Source: Flavobacteriales bacterium
Lineage (GTDB): Bacteria; Bacteroidota; Bacteroidia; Flavobacteriales; Flavobacteriaceae
Assembly (NCBI GenBank): GCA_017303755.1
Contig: JAFLBS010000005.1
Coordinates: 186,001-250,000 of the forward strand
Direction: 5' to 3'
DNA length: 64,000 nt
Shown here: positions 17,046 to 25,925 of the stretch, one piece after another
Numbering within the stretch: the first letter of the stretch is position 1
Layout of the letters: each line of letters begins with the position of its first letter
Position numbers and translations under genes: made by a program
The notes under the pieces: model-generated
What the model was told of the DNA's origin: nothing
Databases searched by the model: none
What the model saw: the letters and a program-made list of their open reading frames with translations, nothing else

Positions 17046-17303
17046 AATTTTTATGTTTTAATGTTAAACGATTTTTTAATTACGATGAGTGAAAAACAAA
17101 TTACATACCAACGGAAAAATCAGGTCATTTTGACATTAAAAAATAAAAAATCAATCTAAAAAACTGAAAAAAAGTCTGTTTTAACATTTTGTTAACTGAC
17201 TAATTTTCAGAACACTTAACTCAACACAATAAAACTATTTTTGCTTTTAAGTAGGGTTTTTAGAATTACAAACTGTTTACTATGCAATAGTAAAATGCAA
17301 CTC

Positions 17304-18704
17304 ATGATTAAAAAAATACTTTCACTGGCTTTACTCCTTTTCGGTTCATTTGTTTTTTCGCAGGTCGGAATCGGAACTACAAGTCCAACTGGAGCTTTGG
17401 ATGTTTCTTCTTCGACCAATGGAATTCTAATTCCGCGTGTAGCTTTAACTGCAAAAAACGTGGCTGCACCAGTTGTGAATCCGCAAGGTGGAAATCTAGA
17501 GAACAGCACTTTGGTTTACAATAGCGCTACTGCTGGTGTTTCTCCAAATGATGTGGTTCCCGGATTTTACTACTGGGAATCGCTAACTTCTACTTGGAAA
17601 CCCATTGGAGGAACAGTAAGTGGTTGGAGTTTAACTGGAAATGCTGGAACCAATCCGGCTACTAATTTTCTGGGCACAACCGACAATGCGAATTTAATTT
17701 TCAAAAGAAACAATGTCAGAGCCGGACTTATCGGTCTTACTACTACCTCACTTGGGGTAAATGCATTAAATCCATTATCAACTGGTGTGCATAATATCGC
17801 TTTTGGAGTTTCCTCACTTTTCGCAAATACAAGCGGCGGCTACAATATTAGTATAGGATTTGGTTCAATGGTAAAAAATACTACTGGTAATTTTAATACA
17901 TCGGTTGGAAATCTTGCTTTGAGCGAAAATTTGAGCGGAATTAGTAATGCCGCATTTGGCGATTATGCATTGAGAAGTAATGTTGATGGCCATCAGAATT
18001 CTGCTTTTGGAACCAATGCTTTGATTACTAATGCTAACGGAAGTCAGAACTCTGCATACGGAGTTGGTTCGCTTTATTTTGTAAATGGAAGTTTCAATAC
18101 AGGTTTAGGTTATTTTGCTTTAAGTAATTTACAAACTGGAAATAACAACATTGGAATTGGAAGCCAAGCGCAAGTTCCAAATATCAATGGAAGCAATCAA
18201 TTATCCATAGGCAATCAAATTTATGGCAAAGACATGAATGATGCTTTTTTAGGAAAAATTGGAATTGGCGAGCCAAATCCGACTGAAAAATTGGATGTTT
18301 TAGGTAATCTGAAAGTCGCCGGTGCTTTTATGCCCAACAATTTACCAGGCAATTTTGGAGAAGTTTTAGTAAGTAATGGCGGTGGCGCTGCTCCAAGTTG
18401 GGTCAATCCGACGGTAAAACCCTACATCACTACAAGTGGATCTGGAGTATACAATGTTGCATTAACTGAATATACGGTTAGAGTGTACAATGGTGTTTCG
18501 AATGTGAGGTTACCTGATGCAACAGCCAATCTCGGTAAAGTTTTTATCATCATTGGAAGTAATGGTATTTCTTCAAAAACCTTTTCAACATTGGGTGGAG
18601 TAATTTATGATGATGTGACCAATGCCAACATCACTAGCCTAGCAGCCAACCAACGCTATATGGTACAAAGCGACGGAACGGATTGGATTGTAATTGGACG
18701 TTAA
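17304..18704 (+). CDS. Secreted protein with YadA-head-like repeats
   Basis: The product has 466 residues. A signal peptide (MIKKILSLALLLFGSFVFSQ) leads into VGIGTTSPTGALDVSS, the N-terminal module common to many flavobacterial surface proteins. Residues about 145-300 consist of short repeats of the pattern N-x-A/S-x-G-x-x-A-L (for example ISNAAFGDYALRSN, HQNSAFGTNALITN, SQNSAYGVGSLYFV), the left-handed beta-roll repeats of trimeric-autotransporter heads. The C-terminus resembles phage-tail-like beta domains (YMVQSDGTDWIVI). No T9SS sorting domain is visible. The start is taken at 17304; an ATG three codons upstream is possible. A TATTTTTG box lies at 17233-17240. Confidence 0.82.
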   Translation: MIKKILSLALLLFGSFVFSQVGIGTTSPTGALDVSSSTNGILIPRVALTAKNVAAPVVNPQGGNLENSTLVYNSATAGVSPNDVVPGFYYWESLTSTWKPIGGTVSGWSLTGNAGTNPATNFLGTTDNANLIFKRNNVRAGLIGLTTTSLGVNALNPLSTGVHNIAFGVSSLFANTSGGYNISIGFGSMVKNTTGNFNTSVGNLALSENLSGISNAAFGDYALRSNVDGHQNSAFGTNALITNANGSQNSAYGVGSLYFVNGSFNTGLGYFALSNLQTGNNNIGIGSQAQVPNINGSNQLSIGNQIYGKDMNDAFLGKIGIGEPNPTEKLDVLGNLKVAGAFMPNNLPGNFGEVLVSNGGGAAPSWVNPTVKPYITTSGSGVYNVALTEYTVRVYNGVSNVRLPDATANLGKVFIIIGSNGISSKTFSTLGGVIYDDVTNANITSLAANQRYMVQSDGTDWIVIGR

Positions 18705-18767
18705 TCAACCTTAGATTTATTCATTTCACTCTTAGTCAATCCTTAATACAAGAAGTCTTATAACTAT

Positions 18768-18797
18768 TGTAACTTAAAAATGTTACATGTCTCACGA
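18768..18797 (+). promoter_or_regulatory. Candidate operator upstream of the hybrid regulator gene
   Basis: TGTAAC (18768-18773) and GTTACA (18782-18787) form an inverted repeat, and the sequence continues GTTACATGTCTCACGA. This closely resembles GTTACATGAGTCATGA found before the next gene at 21799. It lies about 60-90 bases upstream of the regulator's ATG, consistent with autoregulation. Inferred from shared sequence only. Confidence 0.5.
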
Positions 18798-18855
18798 AGT
18801 AAAAAGTTTTTATTAAGTAAAATTGTATAAATTTACTTACTAAACCTTTTTTAAA

Positions 18856-21750
18856 ATGAGAAAAATCTTCCTTTTCCTGATTGTCATTCCTTTTGTTTGT
18901 TTTAGTCAATACGAAAAGGAAATTGATTCGTTGAATATTATTATCAGAAAAACAAAAGACACTCAAGTTAAAGTAGATACTTATAGAGAATTGGTTCAAA
19001 TCTATTTAGTCTCCGATTTACCAAAAGCGCAAAGCACGATTAACTCACTCTATAAATTGAACAAAAACAGTTCATGTGAAAAATGTGAAGCAATGGCCGA
19101 TTATTTAAATGCAAAATATCATTCAGGCATACAAGGAGACCATGAGAATACAATAATTAGTTTTTATCAAAAGAGTATTGACAAGTCATTTCGTATAAAG
19201 GATTACAATTTTTATTCTATCGCTTCAATACATTTAATAAATCGTTTTATTAGTAATAATGACATTCATAAAGCAGAAATTGAACTAACAAAGTATCTTG
19301 ATATAACTAAGAAATTAAAATATGAAAATCACTATGATGGTATCTATTATTTATATGGTAAATTGTATAAAAAAAGAGGGTTTAATAATCTTGCTCTAAA
19401 AAGTTTCATCCTCTCTGATAAATATTATGTGAAAAATAAAATTGATGATGTACCTGCTCGAATAGGTGATCTTTTAGAAATTGCAATGTTTTATTCTGAT
19501 TTAAACCAAAAAGACAAATCAGACTATTATGTAAAATTATCATTACAACTTCTTAAAAAAACAGATGATGCTATAGCAATTGTTAATACAAATTTTAGGT
19601 TGGGTGAATTAGAATATAAAAATAAAAACTATAAAAAATCTCTTAGCTATTTTGAGAAATTATTAACACCGCAAGACACTTCCAAATTTGTACCATTTAA
19701 ATATGATATTGCTCTTTTACTTGGTCAAAACTATCAAGAAATTAACGATTTGAAAAATGCTAGTTTGTTTACTGAAATGGCAATAAAAAGATTTACCAAG
19801 AAAAACGACACTCTTTATTTAGTTAATTCATTAATCAATAATGCAAAAATTAACATCAAAAAAAATATTTTTTCGGCAGCTAAAAAAGACCTTGATTTAG
19901 CCAAAGCACTAATAATCAAACAAGAAATAAGGTTAGATTATGTAGATGTGTATGCTACCGAAATTGAATTTTATAAAAAAACCAAAAACTTTGAAGAGGC
20001 GTTAAAAACAGTTAGTGTTAAAGATTTATATGTAAAAAAATATAACGAAAAAACTAATTTAGTTAACCTCAATGAACAAGAAGTAATTTATCAAACCGAA
20101 AAAAAAGAAGCTCAAATCAAACTATTATCCACTCAAAACGAACTAGCACAAAAACAAAAATACATTTACATTGGTTTATTAGGATTACTTGCTTTAATCG
20201 GAGGAAGTTTGTTTTACGGTTACCGCAACAAAATCAAAACGGCTCAAAAACTCAACGAACTCAACGAACTCAAATCGCGATTCTTTGCTAATATTTCGCA
20301 CGAATTTAGAACACCGTTGACGCTGATTAAAAGTCCAGTGCAGAGTTTACAATCTAAATTGTCTAATGATGATCAATTAAAAGAACTACAACTTATTGAC
20401 ACCAATTCTACTCGAATGCTACAATTAGTAGATCAATTACTCGAACTTTCCAAAATTGACAGTGGCAACTTAAAACTCATTTTGAAAGACGGAAACATCA
20501 GTTCGTTTTTAACTTCAATTATTGAACCGTTCCAATTTCAATCGAAAGAAAAGGGAATTCTTTTTACTTCCAACATTCAAAAAACAATCGAAAACAATTC
20601 GTTTGACAAAGACGTAATTGAAAAAATTGTGACCAATTTGGTTTCGAATGCTTTTAAATATTCACCACAAAACGAACAAATTACTTTTAGTTCATCGGTT
20701 GAAAATTCGAATTTAAAATTGGTCGTTTCCAACACAGGCAGTGATATTAAAAAAGAGGATTTGCCGAAATTATTCGAACGTTTTTATCAAAAAAATGAAA
20801 CCCAACAAGGCGTTGGAATTGGTTTGGCTTTGGTTAAAGAATTGGTTGATTTGTATAAAGGAAGTATTACAACTTCTGTTGACAATGGCGAATTATCATT
20901 TGCAGTGAATTTACCTTTAGCGATTGCGAATGAAAATGCGGTAGTTATTCCAACAAAAGAAAACACTTCCACAATTGAAAATCCAACAAGTGAAACCGAA
21001 CTTCCAATTTTATTAATCGTAGATGACAATGCTGAAATTCGTTCAATTGTAAAAGACATTTTCAAAAACGACTATCAAATTCTGGAAGCGCAAGACGGTG
21101 AAGAAGGGTTAGAATGGGCACAAAATCAAATTCCAGATTGTATTATTTCGGACGTGATGATGCCTAAAATGGACGGATTTGAGTTCACCAAAGCCATCAA
21201 AAGCAACGAGTTAACATCGTTTATTCCAGTTATTTTATTAACCGCCAAGACTTCTGACGAAGCACATTTAGAAGGTTTAAAAAGTACCGCAGATGCCTTT
21301 TTGACCAAACCCTTCAACAACGAAATTGTTAAAGCAACAGTACAACAATTGATTACCGAGCGCAAAAAACTTCACGCGCGTTACAGTCAGGAGTTGGTTT
21401 TAAAACCCGTTGATATTGTAATTAATTCAGCCGAGGAAAAATTCATCGAACGCTTGCAAACCATCTTAGACAAAAACCTTTCCAACTCCGAATACACTGC
21501 AGAAGATTTTGCTTCCGAAATTGGAATGAGTAGAATGCAATTGCACCGAAAGCTAAAATCACTTTTAGGTGTTTCTGCCACCGAATTTCTGCGTAACGAA
21601 CGCTTGAAAGTCGGTGCCGAATTACTCAAACAAGGTAACGGAAATGTATCCGAAATTGCGTACTCTGTTGGCTTTAGTGATGTGTCGTATTTTTCTAAAT
21701 GTTTCAAAGAAATGTATCATTGCACTCCAACAGAATACATGGAAAAATAA
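18856..21750 (+). CDS. Hybrid two-component system: TPR sensor, histidine kinase, receiver and AraC-type DNA-binding domain
   Basis: The product has 964 residues. A signal peptide (MRKIFLFLIVIPFVCFSQ) is followed by a periplasmic TPR-like helical sensor to about 430 and a membrane helix at about 436-456. Next come a HisKA domain with FFANISHEFRTPLTLI (His482), HATPase_c with NLVSNAFKYSP and GVGIGLALVKELV, a receiver domain from about 716 with Asp766 (ISDVMMPKMDGF), and an AraC-type double helix-turn-helix at about 860-960. All two-component steps are thus on one chain that acts from the inner membrane. TPR sensors differ from the beta-propeller sensors that read glycans. Flanking genes encode secreted proteins, likely its targets. 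Confidence 0.95.
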   Translation: MRKIFLFLIVIPFVCFSQYEKEIDSLNIIIRKTKDTQVKVDTYRELVQIYLVSDLPKAQSTINSLYKLNKNSSCEKCEAMADYLNAKYHSGIQGDHENTIISFYQKSIDKSFRIKDYNFYSIASIHLINRFISNNDIHKAEIELTKYLDITKKLKYENHYDGIYYLYGKLYKKRGFNNLALKSFILSDKYYVKNKIDDVPARIGDLLEIAMFYSDLNQKDKSDYYVKLSLQLLKKTDDAIAIVNTNFRLGELEYKNKNYKKSLSYFEKLLTPQDTSKFVPFKYDIALLLGQNYQEINDLKNASLFTEMAIKRFTKKNDTLYLVNSLINNAKINIKKNIFSAAKKDLDLAKALIIKQEIRLDYVDVYATEIEFYKKTKNFEEALKTVSVKDLYVKKYNEKTNLVNLNEQEVIYQTEKKEAQIKLLSTQNELAQKQKYIYIGLLGLLALIGGSLFYGYRNKIKTAQKLNELNELKSRFFANISHEFRTPLTLIKSPVQSLQSKLSNDDQLKELQLIDTNSTRMLQLVDQLLELSKIDSGNLKLILKDGNISSFLTSIIEPFQFQSKEKGILFTSNIQKTIENNSFDKDVIEKIVTNLVSNAFKYSPQNEQITFSSSVENSNLKLVVSNTGSDIKKEDLPKLFERFYQKNETQQGVGIGLALVKELVDLYKGSITTSVDNGELSFAVNLPLAIANENAVVIPTKENTSTIENPTSETELPILLIVDDNAEIRSIVKDIFKNDYQILEAQDGEEGLEWAQNQIPDCIISDVMMPKMDGFEFTKAIKSNELTSFIPVILLTAKTSDEAHLEGLKSTADAFLTKPFNNEIVKATVQQLITERKKLHARYSQELVLKPVDIVINSAEEKFIERLQTILDKNLSNSEYTAEDFASEIGMSRMQLHRKLKSLLGVSATEFLRNERLKVGAELLKQGNGNVSEIAYSVGFSDVSYFSKCFKEMYHCTPTEYMEK

Positions 21751-21787
21751 AACTCTACTTCTCTAAAAACCGTTGATTTCATTGACT

Positions 21788-21840
21788 TGTAACACTGTGT
21801 TACATGAGTCATGATTGTTGTTACATTAGTCATAATGTTT
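21788..21840 (+). promoter_or_regulatory. Palindrome and two 21-bp direct repeats upstream of the secreted-protein gene
   Basis: TGTAACAC-T-GTGTTACA (21788-21804) is a perfect palindrome. It overlaps the first of two 21-bp direct repeats starting GTTACATGAGTCATGATTG (21799) and GTTACATTAGTCATAATG (21820), identical at 17 of 21 positions. A 21-bp period equals two helical turns, as expected for AraC-family dimer sites. It ends 50 bases before the ATG at 21891 and shares its core with the site before the hybrid regulator gene. Confidence 0.6.
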
Positions 21841-21890
21841 GTTTTTGGTTCTGAGCAACTTTGTCTTGTTCAACTAAAACATCTTACATT

Positions 21891-23192
21891 ATGAAAAAAA
21901 TAATCTTTTTAATTTTATTTGTTTGCACACAAGCGCAAAGTCAAATTACATTCAAACATGTTGCCACTTATACTGACGTAGAATTTAGAGAAATTCGTCG
22001 TGGTAGATTTCCAGTAGAATGCATCATCAATAATCCTTTAATCAACAATAATCCAGATTTAATACTAATTGTTACGCCTGATTACGGAATATCTGGACCT
22101 TATTTCACTGGAGAATACAGTGTGTATTTTTTTGAGAACCGATGGCGAATTAATTCTCCAGACGGAGAAATTCCAGAAAACACTAAGTTCAATATACTTG
22201 CTATGCCTAGAAGCGATAGAGCCTTTGTACACACCTCAAGAGCCACTGCTAATAATTATACAATTATTGATCATCCTATATTAAATAATAATCCTGAAGC
22301 AAAACTTCTGATTACAAAAGCTTCTTTTCGAAATACTGAAAAAGTAGGAATTGCTTATTCGCCTTTAATCAACAAATGGACTATTTTCAATTTAGATTTT
22401 TCTCTTTTTGGTATAGACAGCTATAATGTTGTAATAATGGATGGGATTTTTACAGCAACAGCAACAACGACTTCAGGAAGTTGGTTTGCAATCAATCATC
22501 CTACAACCAACAACGGAAGAAACAACTTAGTTTTTACAACTCCAATTTATCAAGGTGATGCAACAAATATAAATCCAACGGGAGTTTGGTATACAGGAAA
22601 CAAATGGAACATTTTCAATCAAAACAGAGCAGTAATGCCTGTAAATGCAAAATACATGTTCTCGTCATTTAATAGTTCAGGATATGTAAATAGAGATAAT
22701 GAGGTTCATGTTTACCTAGATGATATTAATGAAATATTGTGCCCGAATACTGTAACCAGAGGTGATCGAGAATTTAATGGTAATGGACCACGAATTCAAA
22801 CCAATGTTACATTGCAAATTAGAAACAACAGGGAAATTTGGGCAATAATTAACTTTACCGCAACCGAGACAGTTTCTGATTTTAGTACTACCAATGCCAT
22901 TTTTGAACGAAGAGTTTTCATCTCTCCAAACAACAGAAGAATTGCTCAAATTATGACACCCACAACAACTAATATTAATTTTGTTTCTCTAAGTGGCGGA
23001 ATGCAAATTATTGGCGCGGTTGGAGACAGTTCAAACACTGTTACAATAACCGAACCCATGAATTTTATTAGAAGCATGAATATTGTAGGTGATACAGGAG
23101 GTGATGACATTAGTAACGACAATGATTGCAATGATGACACCCGAATTGAAAACATTCGATTTTTTCCTATTAAAGTACGATTTGCTAATTAA
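21891..23192 (+). CDS. Secreted protein with repeated ~90-residue domains, function unknown
   Basis: The product has 433 residues. After a signal peptide (MKKIIFLILFVCTQAQSQ) at least three related units are visible. Each has a HP/NP-x-NNNP motif (NNPLINNNPDLIL, DHPILNNNPEAKLL, NHPTTNNGRNNLV) followed by a W-x-IF/IN strand (RWRINSP, KWTIFNL, KWNIFNQ). This pattern is found in flavobacterial secreted proteins that I tentatively associate with DUF7452. The C-terminus lacks a clear T9SS domain. It directly follows the hybrid regulator and candidate operator and is closely followed by a small ORF. Confidence 0.75.
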   Translation: MKKIIFLILFVCTQAQSQITFKHVATYTDVEFREIRRGRFPVECIINNPLINNNPDLILIVTPDYGISGPYFTGEYSVYFFENRWRINSPDGEIPENTKFNILAMPRSDRAFVHTSRATANNYTIIDHPILNNNPEAKLLITKASFRNTEKVGIAYSPLINKWTIFNLDFSLFGIDSYNVVIMDGIFTATATTTSGSWFAINHPTTNNGRNNLVFTTPIYQGDATNINPTGVWYTGNKWNIFNQNRAVMPVNAKYMFSSFNSSGYVNRDNEVHVYLDDINEILCPNTVTRGDREFNGNGPRIQTNVTLQIRNNREIWAIINFTATETVSDFSTTNAIFERRVFISPNNRRIAQIMTPTTTNINFVSLSGGMQIIGAVGDSSNTVTITEPMNFIRSMNIVGDTGGDDISNDNDCNDDTRIENIRFFPIKVRFAN

Positions 23193-23198
23193 ACTAAA

Positions 23199-23354
23199 AT
23201 GCCTCAAAAGAAAACCACATATGAGTCTAAAATTGAGCAATTACCTTCCAACAAAATTTACATCAATGTAAATAAAATGGAGAAAGGTGATTACGAACTC
23301 AATATCATCAACCAAAATAAATTAATCAAGAAAACCACATTTAAAAAAAAATAG
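23199..23354 (+). CDS. Small 51-residue ORF, beta-rich, function unknown
   Basis: ATG at 23199 lies six bases after the previous stop and the ORF ends TAG at 23354. The sequence is basic with the pattern SNKIYINVNKMEKGDYELNI then NKLIKKTTFKK, i.e. alternating hydrophobic residues around a G-D-Y turn, resembling the last strands of a beta-sandwich. The tight spacing on the upstream side supports real translation in an operon. It could alternatively be a remnant of a larger gene's C-terminus. Confidence 0.5.
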   Translation: MPQKKTTYESKIEQLPSNKIYINVNKMEKGDYELNIINQNKLIKKTTFKKK

Positions 23355-23425
23355 TCATGAAATCGAAAATTATTTCATCCGTTCGCCAAAATGGCTCGGG
23401 TCACGAATTCCAAAAAATAATAAAA

Positions 23426-25417
23426 ATGATAAATAAAAATTTTCTATGTATTTTATTTCTCTTCCCAATACTCGCTTTCTCACAAGTAGGTGTAAATACA
23501 ACGGTTCCAAATGGTATGCTTGATGTACAGTCTACTACAAACGGAGTGCTGATTCCGAGAGTACAATTAACATCAATAACTGATAATACAACAATTACCA
23601 ATCCCGCTGGTGGAGCTTTAGTTACATCCACATTAGTGTACAACATGGCCGCAGCCGGTGTGAGTCCGAATAATGTAATTCCAGGCTTTTATTACTGGAA
23701 CAATACAGCATCGCGATGGATTCCTATAGCTGCTACATCAGGTTGGGAATTGGACGGAAACACAGCCATCACCTCGACAGCAGTTCCAGCCACTTACGGA
23801 ACGTCAACCATTGGAGCTACCGAAAATTTCATTGGCACAACAGATAATAATGATGTTACTATTGGAACCAATAATATAGAACGAATGCGTGTTAAAAACA
23901 CAACTGGAAATGTGGGAATTGGAATTGCAAATCCATCTTCAACACTAGAAATTGTGAGTGGCGGAATGACCGAATTAAAATTAAGTTCGCGTGCCTTTTT
24001 TGGTCCCACTCGTTTTTCAATGATTAGCGACAAAGAACTTCCTGATGAATGGCGTCCAACATTTATCGAAAGTGCAGACAATGGAAGTTTTACAGGAAGA
24101 ATGGACTTTTTTACCAATGGAACTGGAATTGTAAACAAATTTGGCTCTTTGAGAGCGATGAGTATAACCAACGGAAAAGTAGGAGTTGGAACAATAAATC
24201 CATCTGAAAAAATTCATGTGTTTGATAGTTCGGATGCCAATAAAAGTTCTATTTTCAGTGAAGCTCGACAAATTACATCAGGAACAGATTATGACAATAT
24301 TGCCATAAAAGGATATGGAAGAGCTTTACCAACTTGGGGTTTTGGAAATGGTGTAATGGGAATTGGCGATGTTGCTAATAGTTACTTCGCAACTGGAGTT
24401 TATGCCCATTTAGGAACAACAGCTCCAACATTACCAAGTTCTGATCAGGCGTTATATGCCAATGGAAATGGTTTAGGAAATGCTGGTATTTTTATGGGAG
24501 GAAATGTTGGTATTAGTACACAAACTCCAAATTTAGCTCGATTTCAAGTCGATGGAATGGTAGGAAACACAACTGCACTTTTCAGAGGAAACTCTACCAC
24601 AAGTCAAGGTATATCAATGGTAGCCGATTGGCCTGGGATTTATTTTAACTCCTATTACAACGGTGCCATTCGTTCCATGGCGGGTTCAGGATTTACATCC
24701 ATAATCAATACTGATCAATCTTCGGGCGGATTGGTTTTTCAAACTACAAACGTGGCCAATCCAGCTTCAGGTTCAGCTATAGCCTCAGTTCCTGTTCGAA
24801 TGACCATTTCGGGCGCAGGAAATGTAGGAATTGGCGCGCCAGCTCCGAGTAATTTATTACATGTAAATAGTGCTTCGTCGGGAGCGGTTCGAATTGTCGA
24901 CGGAACTCAAGCTGCAGGTAGAGTTTTAACTTCTAATGCCACTGGAGTAGCAACTTGGCAAGAAATTGGTATTAATAATGTTGTAGGATATATAAGTAAT
25001 GTTGGAGTGACTATTAATTATAATACTGGACCTTATTTACAAACGGGTTCTTACATTTCGTTGCCTCCAGGAAGATACGCTGTGAATGTCAATATGCTAA
25101 TGGCCAGAGCTTCATTAGTTATTTCGCCAAATGATTCATCCTTTTGGGTTCGCTCAACTTTTTCAGATAGTTCAGGAGCAAGTCCAAGTCCATCACTGGA
25201 TATAGTTGGCTCAAATTTAATCAGCGGAAACCATCCCGGAACTAGCTATTACTCGATGCTAACAGGAACAGTAATTATTAACAATCCTGGTCCTTTTGCC
25301 AAAAATTATTATTATGTTGCTGGCAATTGTGTTAGTGCTAATACAACCCAAAACATAACAGGATTTGGCAGTACGTATTGGGCAGAAAACAATATTATTG
25401 CTTATCGACTCAATTGA
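23426..25417 (+). CDS. Large secreted surface protein, tail-fibre-like
   Basis: The product has 663 residues. Signal peptide MINKNFLCILFLFPILAFSQ, then VGVNTTVPNGMLDVQS and TNGVLIPRVQLTS. These closely resemble the start of the YadA-head-like protein at 17304, as does the following VSPNNVIPGFYYW. Several GNVGIGxxxPSxxL modules occur (about 175-190, 480-500), as in tail-fibre-like beta proteins. The last 130 residues look like a jelly-roll domain (LPPGRYAVNVNM...NNIIAYRLN). No T9SS domain is seen. The upstream ATG at 23357 would bury the signal peptide, so 23426 was chosen. A terminator follows. Confidence 0.8.
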   Translation: MINKNFLCILFLFPILAFSQVGVNTTVPNGMLDVQSTTNGVLIPRVQLTSITDNTTITNPAGGALVTSTLVYNMAAAGVSPNNVIPGFYYWNNTASRWIPIAATSGWELDGNTAITSTAVPATYGTSTIGATENFIGTTDNNDVTIGTNNIERMRVKNTTGNVGIGIANPSSTLEIVSGGMTELKLSSRAFFGPTRFSMISDKELPDEWRPTFIESADNGSFTGRMDFFTNGTGIVNKFGSLRAMSITNGKVGVGTINPSEKIHVFDSSDANKSSIFSEARQITSGTDYDNIAIKGYGRALPTWGFGNGVMGIGDVANSYFATGVYAHLGTTAPTLPSSDQALYANGNGLGNAGIFMGGNVGISTQTPNLARFQVDGMVGNTTALFRGNSTTSQGISMVADWPGIYFNSYYNGAIRSMAGSGFTSIINTDQSSGGLVFQTTNVANPASGSAIASVPVRMTISGAGNVGIGAPAPSNLLHVNSASSGAVRIVDGTQAAGRVLTSNATGVATWQEIGINNVVGYISNVGVTINYNTGPYLQTGSYISLPPGRYAVNVNMLMARASLVISPNDSSFWVRSTFSDSSGASPSPSLDIVGSNLISGNHPGTSYYSMLTGTVIINNPGPFAKNYYYVAGNCVSANTTQNITGFGSTYWAENNIIAYRLN

Positions 25418-25442
25418 TGATTAGTTTTTTTTTGCATAATTC

Positions 25443-25474
25443 AAGGTCTAACGTTATTGTTAGGCCTTTTTTTA
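25443..25474 (+). terminator. Terminator of the surface-protein gene
   Basis: AAGGTCTAAC (25443-25452) pairs with GTTAGGCCTT (25459-25468) with one G-T pair and a six-base loop, then a T run. It overlaps the end of the convergent TerB-like gene. Confidence 0.85.
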
Positions 25475-25873
25475 ATTATGCTGCTCTTGAAAAACTTCCA
25501 ATAAAAAATCGGGATGAACCATTGAAGTTGGCGATTCTTCCATTGCTTTTAAGACTCGTTTCATGGCAAAAGGATTCAATCCCATGTTGATTCCGATTTC
25601 GCGAATTTTGATTTGCTCGCGTTCGTGTAAAACACCATCGCAGTGCATCAACAATGCCAAACGATAAAACTGCTGTATGCGTTCAAACTCACTTTTGATG
25701 ATTTCACTACGGTGTTCTTCATGAAAAAGCTGATTCAGTTCTTCTTTGCTAATTCCTAATTCAACAGCAATTATCGAAAGAAATAGATACTCTCTTTCGT
25801 GCAATTCGCCATCTACAATCGCAAAGGCAATCATATCGCACAACAAACTTACTTTTTCTGCTTTCGTATTCAT
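25472..25873 (-). CDS. TerB-like (tellurite-resistance fold) protein
   Basis: The product has 133 residues. Two related halves each contain an acidic helix with a D-G-x-x-x-x-x-E pattern (IAFAIVDGELHEREYLFL and LLMHCDGVLHEREQIKI), which is the TerB/DjlA metal-binding all-helical fold. No other ter gene is nearby, so tellurite resistance is not implied. The ATG at 25873 is used; the frame continues upstream but crosses into the divergent esterase gene. Confidence 0.8.
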   Translation of the reverse strand: MNTKAEKVSLLCDMIAFAIVDGELHEREYLFLSIIAVELGISKEELNQLFHEEHRSEIIKSEFERIQQFYRLALLMHCDGVLHEREQIKIREIGINMGLNPFAMKRVLKAMEESPTSMVHPDFLLEVFQEQHN

Positions 25874-25925
25874 GAAATGATTATTTTTAGCTAAAATATA
25901 ATTTTTTGTTAAAATCCGGAAATTA

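Noticed and set aside
16400-17303. CIRCE or other HrcA-type operator at the small heat-shock gene
   Set aside because: No TTAGCACTC/GAGTGCTAA pair was found on either strand.
25472-25873. Tellurite-resistance function for the TerB-like gene
   Set aside because: No terA, terC, terD or terZ neighbour; the fold alone does not establish the function.
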